Source of the DNA: Yersinia nurmii
Lineage (GTDB): Bacteria; Pseudomonadota; Gammaproteobacteria; Enterobacterales; Enterobacteriaceae
Reading direction: 5' to 3'
Assembly: GCF_001112925.1 (NCBI RefSeq)
Contig: NZ_CPYD01000001.1
Span: forward strand, 248,001-312,000
DNA length: 64,000 nt
The translations under genes were made by a program, and so were the position numbers. The notes beneath the pieces were generated by a model that was not told the origin of the DNA, made no database searches, and worked only from the letters and a program-made list of their open reading frames with translations. The stretch's first letter is position 1; every line of letters starts with the position of its first letter. Of the stretch, positions 11,090-20,140 are shown piece by piece.

Positions 11090-12392
11090 GTGCCTGCACC
11101 TTGGCTCCGTAATCATTAATCGCCAGCCATTCCGCCGGTAACCCTGAAAAATCGGCTTCGGCCACACCGAGGCGAACTGCCTGGTCGACCAGGATACGAG
11201 CCACGTCAAAATGACGAGCACGCGGATATTGCGCAAGATAATCGCGCATCACTTCCCCCAAATTAAGCGGTATCTGCTGTTGTTGATATACCAGCAGCGC
11301 CTGCTCAATCATGGCGGCAATTTGTTCGCGGATTTCGTTGAACTCTTCAAATTCGAGATCCGGCGGCAGTTCTCCGGTCACTTCCTCACTACGCAGCGCC
11401 AATTCTTCATCACGCATATCCAGCATGCGGTCAGCGTTGGCGTAGGTCAGTGTCCACGGGTTATCAAAGTAATTCTGTACCGACTGACGTAAGCGCTGAG
11501 CAAAGACTCGGTTTTTATCCATATCGATAGCGGTACGAATAAATTTATGCACGTGGCGATCGTAACCGATCCACAGATCGATGGCCTGCTGTCCCCAGCT
11601 AATAATGCGGTCCAATTTGCTCTGCAAATCAAACACCAGCTTATCAACCAGATCCAAACCTGCATTACCAATAGTGGCTTCCTGAATACGCAGTAAATTG
11701 GCCTGTAATTTATCCCCAGCGGCTTCCAACGTGTCTTGCAGCTCACGCAGGGTACCGGAGGTTTCAGACAGCAACAGCTCACAGCTAGCAATCGCCGCGC
11801 GCCAGTCCTGATTCAACAAAGCGGCGATATCTTCTTTCACGCTGTTTTGCTGCTCATCCATCAGGCGCTGGGTCATATCAATGCTATCGAAGATTTCTGC
11901 GACGGAATATTTCAGCGGGGCAAAGACGTTACGATGCCAGTGGAATTCGTCGCCGCCCTCTTCTGCCGCTTCCGCCGCGCGCTGTAATTCTTGCGCCACA
12001 ATAGATAACTGCATGGAAAGGCGCAGCGTAGAGAATTCACGCTGACGAATATAATAATCGGTAATGCCGATGCCCAACGGCGTTAGTCGGTAAATGGCAT
12101 TGCCATCCGCCAGTTCGCTGGTGAATCGGTTAAGAAGACGCTGCCGAACCATATCATTAATGGCGTTATTGGCCCGTACGGCAACGGTTTCGTGGGTTTG
12201 TTCAAAGCCTTTACTGACGTGACGAAACGCATCGATCAGCTCGCCTTCGCTCATTTCACCGTCCAGCCGCTCACCGTTTAGGGTGGCAATGGCCAGAATA
12301 AATGCCAAACGCTCCGTTGGCAGCGAAATCGAGAAATCATTTTTTCGCGCCCAGGCGACCAGTTCGGGTACTGTCTGGGAAAATTCACTCAT
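11070..12392 (-). CDS. mukF: Kleisin subunit of the Muk condensin, MukF
   Basis: A 440-residue kleisin that bridges MukB heads and binds MukE. It has an N-terminal winged-helix dimerisation region (about residues 1-115), a helical middle, and a C-terminal winged helix that contacts the MukB head. Length and N-terminus ([19 protein letters not shown]) match E. coli. It overlaps cmoM by four bases upstream and mukE by 20 bases downstream, so the four genes form one tightly packed operon. Confidence 0.97.
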   Translation of the reverse strand: MSEFSQTVPELVAWARKNDFSISLPTERLAFILAIATLNGERLDGEMSEGELIDAFRHVSKGFEQTHETVAVRANNAINDMVRQRLLNRFTSELADGNAIYRLTPLGIGITDYYIRQREFSTLRLSMQLSIVAQELQRAAEAAEEGGDEFHWHRNVFAPLKYSVAEIFDSIDMTQRLMDEQQNSVKEDIAALLNQDWRAAIASCELLLSETSGTLRELQDTLEAAGDKLQANLLRIQEATIGNAGLDLVDKLVFDLQSKLDRIISWGQQAIDLWIGYDRHVHKFIRTAIDMDKNRVFAQRLRQSVQNYFDNPWTLTYANADRMLDMRDEELALRSEEVTGELPPDLEFEEFNEIREQIAAMIEQALLVYQQQQIPLNLGEVMRDYLAQYPRARHFDVARILVDQAVRLGVAEADFSGLPAEWLAINDYGAKVQAHVIDKY

Positions 12393-13177
12393 AGTTGGTC
12401 CTTCAGGTTCGGCTTAAACGCCATGACATGCACGTAGCGCCCCAAACTAATAAAGGGTTCCTGCCGACAATAGCGCTGTTCCAGCGCCAGTAGCTCAGCA
12501 AATTCTTCCACCTGCTGCTGTTTGTTCTTTAAGTAATCGTGAAACACCCGCACCCCCGTCTTGCCGCTAATGGTCATCCCCATTTGCTCAAGCCAGCCAT
12601 AAACCTTAGGCGGGTCCAAAGGATACTGCGGCGACAGAGAACGTCGGCGGCGTCTTTTCACATCAGGCGTAGCGAGTTGGAAGTTACCCAACACGGCGTT
12701 GCGCATCACCAGTCCATTTGAATTGAAAAACATCAGGGACAGGGCGCCGCCGGGGGTTAATGCATCACAAAGTACCTGTAAAACCTCTTCGGGTTCCGCA
12801 ATCCACTCCAACACCGCGTGAAACAATACCAGATCAACCGGCTGTTCCAAATGTTGGGTAATATCCTGAGCCGCACTTTGTATAAATTGCATGTTGTGGC
12901 TCACACCTTTTTCCTGCGCAGCCGCCTGTGCGCGCTGAATCATCTCGCCGGAAAGGTCGCACAACATGACCTGATGTCCAAGGGCAGCCAACTGACAAGC
13001 CATATGTCCTTCACCACCGCCCGCGTCAAGAATCCTTAGCGGTCGCTGCGGCAACTGTGTCAACAGCTCGGTGATATCTTGCCAAACCACAGCCTGACGA
13101 ATCATTCCCTTCGTCGTGCCGTAGATATTACGCGAGAACTTTTCGGCAATATCATCGAAATTGCGATCCTGCTGCAT
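12389..13177 (-). CDS. cmoM: tRNA 5-carboxymethoxyuridine methyltransferase (CmoM, formerly SmtA)
   Basis: A class I SAM-dependent methyltransferase of 262 residues. CmoM methylates 5-carboxymethoxyuridine at the wobble position of tRNA to give mcmo5U. The SAM-binding motif I is [11 protein letters not shown], with the acidic LCDLSGEM after strand 2. [11 protein letters not shown] is motif IV. I use the ATG at 13177 ([14 protein letters not shown], preceded by GGAG nine bases upstream) rather than the TTG two codons earlier. It is the first gene of the muk operon and overlaps mukF by ATGA. The promoter should lie in 13178-13385, which it shares divergently with elyC. Confidence 0.95.
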   Translation of the reverse strand: MQQDRNFDDIAEKFSRNIYGTTKGMIRQAVVWQDITELLTQLPQRPLRILDAGGGEGHMACQLAALGHQVMLCDLSGEMIQRAQAAAQEKGVSHNMQFIQSAAQDITQHLEQPVDLVLFHAVLEWIAEPEEVLQVLCDALTPGGALSLMFFNSNGLVMRNAVLGNFQLATPDVKRRRRRSLSPQYPLDPPKVYGWLEQMGMTISGKTGVRVFHDYLKNKQQQVEEFAELLALEQRYCRQEPFISLGRYVHVMAFKPNLKDQL

Positions 13178-13385
13178 GGACAACTGCTCCGTTAATGAAA
13201 TCTATACCTTTTCACTTTCGCTCTATCGCCTGTAAGCCAAGAGACGAAACTTCGCGGGTATATAACGACAGGGAAAAGAGTTCGCCCCAAATATGCTATT
13301 TTGGCACAGCCAGACGTAGAATAAATCTTCTTGGGCAGTAATCCCGCCCGGATGCCGTTTTTTCAGCCAAAAGGTTCACTTTTTC

Positions 13386-14159
13386 ATGCTATTCACCCTA
13401 AAAAAGTTCCTCGGCGGGTTATTAATGCCGCTGCCACTTTTACTTATATTAATAGGTTTGGCTTTAATCCTATTGTGGTTTACCCACTGGCAAAAAAGTG
13501 GCAAGGCGCTGCTCACCCTAAGCTGGTTAGTATTATTGCTTATTAGCCTGCAACCCGTGGCCGATCGTTTATTGCTACCTATCGAAAATAAGTATGCCAC
13601 TTATCAGGGTAATGACCGGGTAGATTACATTGTTGTCCTCGGTGGCGGCTATACCTTTAATCCGAATTGGGCACCCAGCGCGAATTTATTTCCCAATAGT
13701 TTGCCAAGAGTCACTGAAGGTATTCGACTGTATTTACAGCATCCGGGCAGCAAACTGGTGTTTACCGGCGGCTCTGGGCCCGCTTCGCAAAGCAGCGCCC
13801 GAACCGCTGCGCAGGTTGCTGAAAGTCTGGGCGTAGCGAGCAGTGATATAGTGATGTTGGAAAAACCGAAAGATACCGAAGAAGAAGCGGCAGACGTAGC
13901 CGCTCTGGTGGGGAATAAACCTTTCCTACTGGTCACTTCAGCCAATCACTTGCCGCGCGCCATTAATTTCTTTACCGCCAAGGGATTACATCCTATTCCC
14001 GCGCCAGCAAATCAATTAGCCATTACCAGCCCATTGCACAGCTGGGAACGTGCTATTCCTGCTGCCAGCTATCTTTATCACAGTGAACGCGCCTGGTACG
14101 AAACCTTAGGGAAACTCTGGCAATGGGTGAAATCCCCCGCCGACGCTCACAGTCATTAA
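13386..14159 (+). CDS. elyC: Envelope biogenesis factor ElyC (DUF218)
   Basis: A 257-residue inner-membrane protein with two N-terminal membrane helices (about residues 8-30 and 38-58) followed by a DUF218 domain. DUF218 features are the DYIVVLGGGY strand-loop, FTGGSGP, EKPKDTEEEA and TSANHLPRA. In E. coli ElyC is needed for peptidoglycan synthesis at low temperature and affects the undecaprenyl carrier pool; its biochemical activity is not settled. It is divergent from the cmoM-muk operon. Confidence 0.93.
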   Translation: MLFTLKKFLGGLLMPLPLLLILIGLALILLWFTHWQKSGKALLTLSWLVLLLISLQPVADRLLLPIENKYATYQGNDRVDYIVVLGGGYTFNPNWAPSANLFPNSLPRVTEGIRLYLQHPGSKLVFTGGSGPASQSSARTAAQVAESLGVASSDIVMLEKPKDTEEEAADVAALVGNKPFLLVTSANHLPRAINFFTAKGLHPIPAPANQLAITSPLHSWERAIPAASYLYHSERAWYETLGKLWQWVKSPADAHSH

Positions 14160-14177
14160 TCCTTAGGAAAGGGGAAA

Positions 14178-15071
14178 TCAGGCCAGCCAAGGCAATAGTT
14201 GGCTGGCTGCGCGATCAAACACCGGTCGGTCGAAATAGCCGGTGTGAATAAATCGTCCGACTAATTCCCAAAGTGTGTACAGCCAGCGGCGATAGACAAA
14301 AGCCTCAGAAACCGGGGCTTTCTGCAAATAGCGGTACAATAGCTGGCTTGGCATCCCTTCGTCGCTGAGACGGAAAAGATCGTATTCGCGCGGAGCCCAC
14401 AGCACCGGGCCGGGATTTAACATCGCTAATAACTGATCGCTACGGGGATCTTTCAGCATACTTCTCAGGGTTAAATTACCGTGAATCAGCACACAACTGT
14501 CGTCAAAATCGGCAAACAGATGAGATAACCCCGCTCTAGAACGGTATAAAACGGCACGGTCATCCAGAGTGATTAGTGGTGAGCTGAGATGACTTAAACT
14601 GGACCATAACACCTCTACCCGCTGTTGATACCAGCTAAACCAATCATTTTCCTGCATACTGTCTACATTGCCGACGCAGCCGTGGCTATCAATGCGATGC
14701 CAGGCCAGTACGCCTTCAACAATTTGATCCATCAATACATGCCAGCGTTCTGGCGTCCGTGGCGGCGCTTCCACTGAAACGCCCCTCAGTCGTTCCATCA
14801 GCAGAATTTCTTTGTAAGGCGTCTGATGGGTCATCACCAAACCATAGACCGTGGGTAAACGAATATCCCCATCCCGTGCCAGCATCGAAAGTTTATAGGC
14901 CTCCTGCTGGGCAATTCCCTGACAAACATAGCTTTTGGCCAATAACGGGATCGCGTGCCCCTGTTTGTCATAAAGAGCAAACAAATGGGCATAAGGCTGC
15001 TCACTGACGCATTCGAGCCGGGTAATGGATTCACCCAATACAATGCTTAATTCGGCCTTTAACTGTTCCAT
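14178..15071 (-). CDS. ycbJ: YcbJ-family protein, aminoglycoside-phosphotransferase-like fold
   Basis: A 297-residue protein of unknown function found next to kdsB and elyC in enterobacteria. Features that resemble an APH/choline-kinase-like fold are LLMERLRGV, the candidate catalytic-loop segment CVLIHGNLTLRSML, and the DQLLAML stretch after it. The usual kinase aspartate in HGD is replaced by N in HGN, so catalytic activity is doubtful. I chose the ATG at 15071 (MEQLKAELS) by agreement with E. coli YcbJ. An ATG at 15086 and the far upstream frame to 15224 are less likely. Confidence 0.85.
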   Translation of the reverse strand: MEQLKAELSIVLGESITRLECVSEQPYAHLFALYDKQGHAIPLLAKSYVCQGIAQQEAYKLSMLARDGDIRLPTVYGLVMTHQTPYKEILLMERLRGVSVEAPPRTPERWHVLMDQIVEGVLAWHRIDSHGCVGNVDSMQENDWFSWYQQRVEVLWSSLSHLSSPLITLDDRAVLYRSRAGLSHLFADFDDSCVLIHGNLTLRSMLKDPRSDQLLAMLNPGPVLWAPREYDLFRLSDEGMPSQLLYRYLQKAPVSEAFVYRRWLYTLWELVGRFIHTGYFDRPVFDRAASQLLPWLA

Positions 15072-15304
15072 ATTAGGTTCGCCCATTATGACTGACAGCA
15101 GAATGACGATTGAGGTAGAGCACCATAATGAGATGCGCTTGGGGATATTTCCAGAATGCAGATCAAACAAAAGCGAGCAAACAACAAAAAGGCGGGGTAA
15201 ATAATTACGCCGGGTGGCCCGCACACCGGCGTTTGGTTCTACTATCTTTTGACAATTTTGGTTTTACAACCGGCCGACGGTTTCGTCGCGATTTTTTATC
15301 TGCT

Positions 15305-16057
15305 TTATTGATTAAGAATGATATCCCGCACCCTTTGCAGATCTTCCTGGGTGTCTACGCCCACCGCTGGCGCGGCCTTAGCCACGGCAACGTGAATTTT
15401 CTCGCCGTACCATAAAACCCGCAGCTGTTCGAGCAGCTCGATCTGTTCCAGCTTACTTGGTGCCCAATTAACATAGCGGCGAATAAAACCGGCGCGATAA
15501 GCGTAAATACCGATGTGACGTAAGAAGCAATCACCAATGCTGTCTTTAGATTGGGCAAAACGCTCTCTTTCCCACGGAATCGCCGCGCGGGAGAAATACA
15601 GCGCGTAGCCCTGAGCATCCATGACAACTTTCACTGCGTTGGGATTAAACGCTTCTTCGCTGCTTTCAATTGGCACCGCCAATGTCGCCATACCGGCGCT
15701 GGAGGCCGCCAGATTGCTTGCTACTTGGCTAATAATCACCGGAGGAATAAGTGGTTCATCGCCTTGTACGTTGACAATAATATCGTCATCGGCAAAACCG
15801 TAGCGTTCAATCACTTCAGCCAGCCGCTCAGTACCAGACTGATGATCGGCGCGAGTCAGACAAACTTCACCGCCCGCAGCCTGCACGGCACGAACCACGT
15901 CATCATGATCGGTGGCGACAATAACCCGACTGGCACCAGACTCCAGTGCGCGCTCCATCACATGTACCACCATCGGCTTACCGCCAATATCCGCCAGCGG
16001 TTTACCCGGCAAGCGGGTTGATGCATAACGAGCAGGAATAATCGCGATAAAACTCAT
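15305..16057 (-). CDS. kdsB: 3-deoxy-manno-octulosonate cytidylyltransferase (CMP-Kdo synthetase)
   Basis: A 250-residue cytoplasmic enzyme that activates Kdo as CMP-Kdo for lipid A inner-core assembly. The N-terminal nucleotide-binding signature [15 protein letters not shown] is present, along with ATDHDDV, the family-typical [10 protein letters not shown], and [10 protein letters not shown] with the metal-binding aspartate. The start overlaps the upstream ycaR stop by four bases (ATGA), so the two are co-translated. It works in the same pathway as lpxK and msbA further along the window. Confidence 0.97.
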   Translation of the reverse strand: MSFIAIIPARYASTRLPGKPLADIGGKPMVVHVMERALESGASRVIVATDHDDVVRAVQAAGGEVCLTRADHQSGTERLAEVIERYGFADDDIIVNVQGDEPLIPPVIISQVASNLAASSAGMATLAVPIESSEEAFNPNAVKVVMDAQGYALYFSRAAIPWERERFAQSKDSIGDCFLRHIGIYAYRAGFIRRYVNWAPSKLEQIELLEQLRVLWYGEKIHVAVAKAAPAVGVDTQEDLQRVRDIILNQ

Positions 16058-16236
16058 GCGTGCTTCTCATCAACGGAAAGGGCGCGCGCTTCATTCTCCA
16101 GCAAAACCGGAATGCCATCGCGAACGGGGTAAGCCAGATTGTCGGCTTTGCACACCAACTCCAGATTTTCTTTATTAAAATACAGTTTGCCATTGCACAC
16201 TGGGCAAGCAACGATTTCGAGTAAACGGTGATCCAT
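16054..16236 (-). CDS. ycaR: Trm112-like zinc-ribbon protein YcaR
   Basis: A 60-residue protein of the Trm112/UPF0434 family. A single CPVC-type knuckle ([11 protein letters not shown]) sits near residues 10-20, with a further cysteine in [11 protein letters not shown]. Its role is not established in bacteria. It sits directly upstream of kdsB with a four-base overlap, as in E. coli, and is likely the first gene of that transcript. Confidence 0.9.
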   Translation of the reverse strand: MDHRLLEIVACPVCNGKLYFNKENLELVCKADNLAYPVRDGIPVLLENEARALSVDEKHA

Positions 16237-16423
16237 ACACCCTCCGAGGACGTGGAGCTATCGACAGCAGGAAAGCGTAAGAGAATAGCATATCCACTCA
16301 GGCAGGTTAACCAACTCAATATTCCATTACTCCGAGTGATAACTCATCAATATCGGCAACAAAGAAAAATGGCAGTTTTGCAATGAATGTTATTGATATG
16401 TTGAAATGCGGGGAGTAGAATTT

Positions 16424-16439
16424 TGTGACTTACATCACA
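16424..16439. promoter_or_regulatory. Perfect CRP-type palindrome
   Basis: TGTGA-CTTACA-TCACA matches both CRP half-sites exactly with the required six-base spacer. It lies 188 bases upstream of ycaR on the minus side and 22 bases before a short plus-strand reading frame. The sequence match is direct; which promoter it serves is inference. Confidence 0.7.
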
Positions 16440-16461
16440 TAATATATTTATCGGATTAAAG

Positions 16462-16512
16462 ATGAAACTGTTTCATAAAATCATCGCGATGTTCGCTAAC
16501 TTTAGTAATTAA
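16462..16512 (+). CDS. Possible 16-residue amphipathic small protein downstream of the CRP site
   Basis: An ATG preceded by GGA at a workable distance opens 16 codons (MKLFHKIIAMFANFSN) and a TAA. The peptide is basic at the start and amphipathic/hydrophobic. Its style (MKL, KI, MF, N) recalls the E. coli dual-function RNA product AzuC, which is under CRP control, but it is a short resemblance at a different locus. If the transcript continues, it would run through a small hairpin near 16572-16587 to the stem at 16593-16618, about 150 nt, so a dual-function small RNA is possible. Existence as a gene is unproven; a 16-codon frame can occur by chance. Confidence 0.35.
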   Translation: MKLFHKIIAMFANFSN

Positions 16513-16592
16513 GAATCGAATAAAATTCAGACTTTAATTAACAAATAAAGAGCACCTGTATTACCATCGCATACCGAAGTATCGGTAAAATA

Positions 16593-16618
16593 CAAACGGC
16601 TACCGAGGTAGCCGTTTG
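16593..16618. terminator. Hairpin between the csp gene and the ycaR upstream region
   Basis: A 12-base perfect stem CAAACGGCTACC/GGTAGCCGTTTG with a two-base centre, three bases past the stop of the minus-strand csp gene. Neither side has a long T-run (TATTTT on the minus side, TTTGCTTT on the plus side), so it could act for either strand. Confidence 0.65.
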
Positions 16619-16620
16619 CT

Positions 16621-16830
16621 TTAGAAGGCAATCACATCGGCCGCAGAAGGCCCGTGAATACTTTTGTAAGTGGAGAACTCTACGTTCTGTCCTTCACTTA
16701 GTGATTTATTTTTGGTGTTGGCAATTGCCATTTTGCTGACATAAACATCCAGCCCACCATCGAGTGGTGAAATAAAACCGTAGCCTTCCAGCTGGTTGAA
16801 CCATTTCACCCGACCCATTTTTAACGTCAT
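16621..16830 (-). CDS. Divergent cold-shock-domain protein
   Basis: A 69-residue single cold-shock-domain (OB-fold) protein. The ATG at 16830 is preceded by AAGGAAA at a normal distance and begins MTLKMGRVKWFNQ. The nucleic-acid binding motifs are degraded relative to typical Csp proteins. RNP1 reads EGYGFI where KGFGFI is usual, and RNP2 reads VYVSK where VFVHF is usual, losing a histidine and a phenylalanine that stack on bases. It may bind RNA or DNA weakly or with altered preference. It has its own terminator and its own upstream region, so it is separate from the neighbouring csp gene. Confidence 0.85.
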   Translation of the reverse strand: MTLKMGRVKWFNQLEGYGFISPLDGGLDVYVSKMAIANTKNKSLSEGQNVEFSTYKSIHGPSAADVIAF

Positions 16831-16941
16831 AATAAATTTCCTTTTACTGGGCATCCTAACAACTCATTTTTATTTATTGTTTAGATGCAGTTGCCCATCC
16901 TAAAGTTTTTTTGATTAAACCTCTATGAGCTTGAATTAATG

Positions 16942-16966
16942 AAAAAACCCGCATAATGCGGGTTTT
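16942..16966 (-). terminator. Terminator after the CspE-like gene
   Basis: On the minus strand AAAACCCGC-ATTAT-GCGGGTTTT runs into TTTTTTC, 89 bases past the gene stop. Confidence 0.8.
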
Positions 16967-17054
16967 AGAATTTTTAAATATTTAGGTCAATGGTTAGCGC
17001 ATTTGCTTTACCATTTTTTATCCTAAAATATTTTAAACATTATTAATCTCTGAA

Positions 17055-17264
17055 TTACAGAGCAACAACGTTTGCAGCAGCCGGCCCGCGCGGGCTGTCT
17101 TCAACGGTGTATTCTACACGCTGGCCTTCAGCCAGAGTTTTGAATCCGTCAGTGGCGATTGCAGAGAAATGTACGAATACATCTTTGCCACCGTCGTTTT
17201 GTTCAATAAAACCAAAGCCTTTGCTTTCGTTGAACCATTTAACTTGACCAGTCTTCTTAGACAT
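17055..17264 (-). CDS. Cold-shock protein, CspA/CspE family
   Basis: A 69-residue cold-shock-domain RNA/DNA chaperone with intact RNP1 (KGFGFI) and RNP2 (VFVHF). The ATG at 17264 follows GAAGGT at seven bases and gives [14 protein letters not shown]. Family members melt mRNA secondary structure during cold acclimation or constitutively. Several paralogues are normal in enterobacteria and I cannot tell CspA, CspC and CspE apart safely, so no symbol is given. Confidence 0.93.
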   Translation of the reverse strand: MSKKTGQVKWFNESKGFGFIEQNDGGKDVFVHFSAIATDGFKTLAEGQRVEYTVEDSPRGPAAANVVAL

Positions 17265-17735
17265 AAACTTTACCTTCAAAAATATTAATAACTCGCCACA
17301 AGGCACTTATTGCTATTTAAAATAGCTGGACTGTATTCAGGGACGTTACTTATGGAAGTTGTTTACCGGAGATTCTTAGAAGGTTCGTCTTTGAAGCGGA
17401 ATCAAATGATAACGGCTTGGGAGGAACTGCTAGTACTCTTTATACTCTCACTACACACTCTTACACATAAATAGGTCTGTATCACAGGCCGAGGCTATTA
17501 ACGCATAAAATAAATAGTCGCGCAACTATTTTCTCTTCTATTTTATTGCCGAAATAAAAATCAATGAGAGCTGGCGCATAATTCCTCAATATTCTCCTGC
17601 GGGTTGCCCTCGACTCTGCGTTTCCTGCCTAGACTAAAAAGCAGCTCAGCGTTAATGCATCTCTATTTTTCCAAGCCATTTTCGTACTAAGAAAAACAGT
17701 AAAAAAATATAGACGATAAAAGGAGTTACCCTATT
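17265..17735. promoter_or_regulatory. Long csp leader and divergent promoter region
   Basis: 471 bases without a gene between csp and the divergent DUF1338 gene. On the minus strand a TATAAA -10-like box lies at 17439-17444, which would start a transcript near 17432 and give a leader of about 168 nt. That is close to the roughly 160-nt thermosensing leaders of cspA-type genes. The plus-strand gene has AAAGGAG 11 bases before its ATG. I see no other features. Confidence 0.45.
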
Positions 17736-19145
17736 ATGAACACCCCACTGCAGATTCAGCCGGATCAGATTCGCGCCGGATTCTCTCGTGCCATGTCAGA
17801 GATGTACCAAACGGAAGTTCCTCTTTACAGTACCCTATTGCAGATTGTTGCCCAAACCAATCGGCAGGCGATGGCTGAACATCCTGAACTGAAAAAACAC
17901 TTAGCTCGCACCGGCGAAATTGAACGGCTGAATATGGAGCGGCACGGCGCTATCCGCGTAGGAACCGCCGCCGAGCTAGCGATGTTACGCCGCCTGTTTG
18001 CCGTAATGGGTATGGTTCCTGTGGCCTATTACGATCTGGCTCCAGCGGGAGTGCCGGTACATTCCACCGCGTTTCGCGCCATTCACGAGACATCGCTTCA
18101 GGTCAGCCCGTTTAGGGTATTTACTTCCCTGCTACGGTTGGAACTGATCGAACAACCGCAATTGCGTCAGCTAGCGGCGGAAATACTGGCGCGCCGTAAT
18201 ATTTTCACTCCGCGCGCTATTGAGCTGATTAAACGTCATGAAACCGCTGGCGGTTTGACTCAGCAGGAAGCCGACGACTTTATCACTCAGGCTTTAGAAA
18301 CTTTCCGCTGGCACAATACTGCGACCGTCAGCGCCGAGATATATCAACGCCTACACGACCAGCACCGCCTAATTGCCGACGTAGTCGCATTTAAAGGGCC
18401 GCACATTAATCACTTAACGCCGAGAACGCTGGATATCGACGCCGTTCAACGCGCCATGCCGGAGCATAATATTACGCCTAAAGCGGTAATCGAAGGCCCG
18501 CCAACTCGACGCTGCCCTATTTTGCTGCGCCAAACCAGTTTCAAAGCGTTGGAAGAGCAGGTCGCTTTTCCACAAGGGAATGGGCAGAGCATTCAGGGCA
18601 AACATACTGCACGTTTCGGCGAAATCGAACAGCGTGGAGCCGCTCTAACTGCCAAAGGACGTGCGTTATACGATCGCTTATTACAAGCCGCACAGGATGA
18701 ACTGCAACAGCCCGCCAGTGAGAAAAATTCCGATAGGTATATGGCACTGTTATCTCATCACTTTAGCGCCTTCCCTGATGATCACGGGGCGATGCGATCA
18801 CAGGAACTGGCCTTCTACCGCTATTTCCCAACGGGGAAAATGCCAGATACCGAGCTAAAAAAGCGTAACAGCACCTCTCTCGACGATCTTATCAATAGCG
18901 GTTATATCGACTTTGAACCTTTGGTGTATGAGGACTTTCTGCCAGTCAGTGCCGCAGGAATATTTCAGTCGAACCTGGGAGATAAAGCACAGACGCACTT
19001 TAGCGAACACTCCAGTCGGGAAGCGTTTGAGCGAGATTTAGGCGTGCCGGTTATCGATGAACTGGCACTGTATGAGGTTACACAGCGCCGCTCAATCGCG
19101 GCCTGTGCTCAGATTCTAGGGTTGACTGAAATTTTATCGAATTAG
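17736..19145 (+). CDS. ydcJ: 2-oxoadipate dioxygenase/decarboxylase family protein (DUF1338, YdcJ-like)
   Basis: A 469-residue protein of the DUF1338/HglS family. Characterised members are iron(II)-dependent and convert 2-oxoadipate to D-2-hydroxyglutarate in D-lysine catabolism. The N-terminal half has the family sequences [18 protein letters not shown] and [10 protein letters not shown], the histidine here being a likely iron ligand. The core has [15 protein letters not shown] and the C-terminal half has [18 protein letters not shown]. It resembles E. coli YdcJ throughout. The gene stands alone on the plus strand, and its last four bases overlap the convergent lpxK end. Substrate is by family analogy only. 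Confidence 0.88.
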   Translation: MNTPLQIQPDQIRAGFSRAMSEMYQTEVPLYSTLLQIVAQTNRQAMAEHPELKKHLARTGEIERLNMERHGAIRVGTAAELAMLRRLFAVMGMVPVAYYDLAPAGVPVHSTAFRAIHETSLQVSPFRVFTSLLRLELIEQPQLRQLAAEILARRNIFTPRAIELIKRHETAGGLTQQEADDFITQALETFRWHNTATVSAEIYQRLHDQHRLIADVVAFKGPHINHLTPRTLDIDAVQRAMPEHNITPKAVIEGPPTRRCPILLRQTSFKALEEQVAFPQGNGQSIQGKHTARFGEIEQRGAALTAKGRALYDRLLQAAQDELQQPASEKNSDRYMALLSHHFSAFPDDHGAMRSQELAFYRYFPTGKMPDTELKKRNSTSLDDLINSGYIDFEPLVYEDFLPVSAAGIFQSNLGDKAQTHFSEHSSREAFERDLGVPVIDELALYEVTQRRSIAACAQILGLTEILSN

Positions 19146-20140
19146 GTTACGCGCTCATCGTCAACGCTACGTAGCGAAATAATTCGAGCCAACAATTGCT
19201 CGGCCTGTACTGGCGGTAATTCTGCCGTTACCGGTAGATACCACCAATTAGGCTGAGCAAATTTGCGGCATTTAACCGCATCTTTCTCAGTCATTAACAG
19301 GGTTTGGCGATCATGGGTCAGACTCTGGAGCTGGGACAGAGAAAAATCCTGATGATCGGCAAAAGCATGTTCTTTCTCTATCGTGACCCCTAATTGACGT
19401 AAGGTTCGGAAAAAGCGTGGCGGATGCCCAATACCAGCCATGGCTACGATGTTCTTTAGCTGTTCAGCGGGCAATTGTTCACCGGTCAAAATATTCACCG
19501 CATGCCCCGCTTTTAGCAGCATTGGTACTTCTCCCGCAACCGCGGTTCCACCATTCGTGATAATGGCATCCACGGAGGCCAATCGCTCAGACCTTTCACG
19601 CATTGGCCCAGCAGGCAACCACCAGCCGTTACCAAATCGACGAACGCCGTCCACCACCACAATTTCAAAATCTCGTTGCAAAGCATAATGCTGTAAACCA
19701 TCGTCTGTGATAATCACATCCAGAGCATGGTTTTTTAGCAGCGCCTGAATCGCCTCCGAGCGTTTAGGCGCAACGGCTACAGGCGTACCGGTACGTTGGA
19801 AAATCAACACCGGTTCATCGCCAGCCTGCGTCGTTGATGTACTTTCATTCAATACCAACGGGTAGCTATCGGCTTTTCCGCCGTAACCGCGAGAAACAAC
19901 GCCAACGCGTTGACCCCGCAGCCGCAGTTGCTCCACCAGCCAGATAACGACCGGCGTCTTGCCGTTGCCACCAGCGGTTAGATTCCCCACCACGACTACG
20001 GGTACAGGGGAACGCCAACTAGTACGCAAACCAAGGCGATAACTGTTCTTTATCAACCAGCTCATCCCGCCGTACAGCCAAGATAGTGGTAATAAAAGCC
20101 AATACAGTCGCGATTCACCTGACCAGATACGCTCAATCAT
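19142..20140 (-). CDS. lpxK: Tetraacyldisaccharide 4'-kinase LpxK
   Basis: A 332-residue inner-membrane P-loop kinase that phosphorylates the 4' position of the tetraacyldisaccharide to make lipid IVA. An N-terminal hydrophobic segment (about residues 10-30) anchors it. The P-loop is [12 protein letters not shown], followed by VSRGYGGK and the DDGLQHYAL motif of the family. The start overlaps msbA by four bases (ATGA), forming the conserved msbA-lpxK operon that makes and flips lipid A core. Confidence 0.97.
   Translation of the reverse strand: MIERIWSGESRLYWLLLPLSWLYGGMSWLIKNSYRLGLRTSWRSPVPVVVVGNLTAGGNGKTPVVIWLVEQLRLRGQRVGVVSRGYGGKADSYPLVLNESTSTTQAGDEPVLIFQRTGTPVAVAPKRSEAIQALLKNHALDVIITDDGLQHYALQRDFEIVVVDGVRRFGNGWWLPAGPMRERSERLASVDAIITNGGTAVAGEVPMLLKAGHAVNILTGEQLPAEQLKNIVAMAGIGHPPRFFRTLRQLGVTIEKEHAFADHQDFSLSQLQSLTHDRQTLLMTEKDAVKCRKFAQPNWWYLPVTAELPPVQAEQLLARIISLRSVDDERVT

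Larger units (their letters stand above)
16237..16592. other. Intergenic region ycaR-csp
   Basis: About 350 bases without a conventional gene. It holds the ycaR-kdsB promoter region, the perfect CRP-type site and the candidate 16-codon reading frame described separately, and a small inverted repeat TACCGA/TCGGTA near 16572-16587. I see no remnant of a larger gene. Confidence 0.6.
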
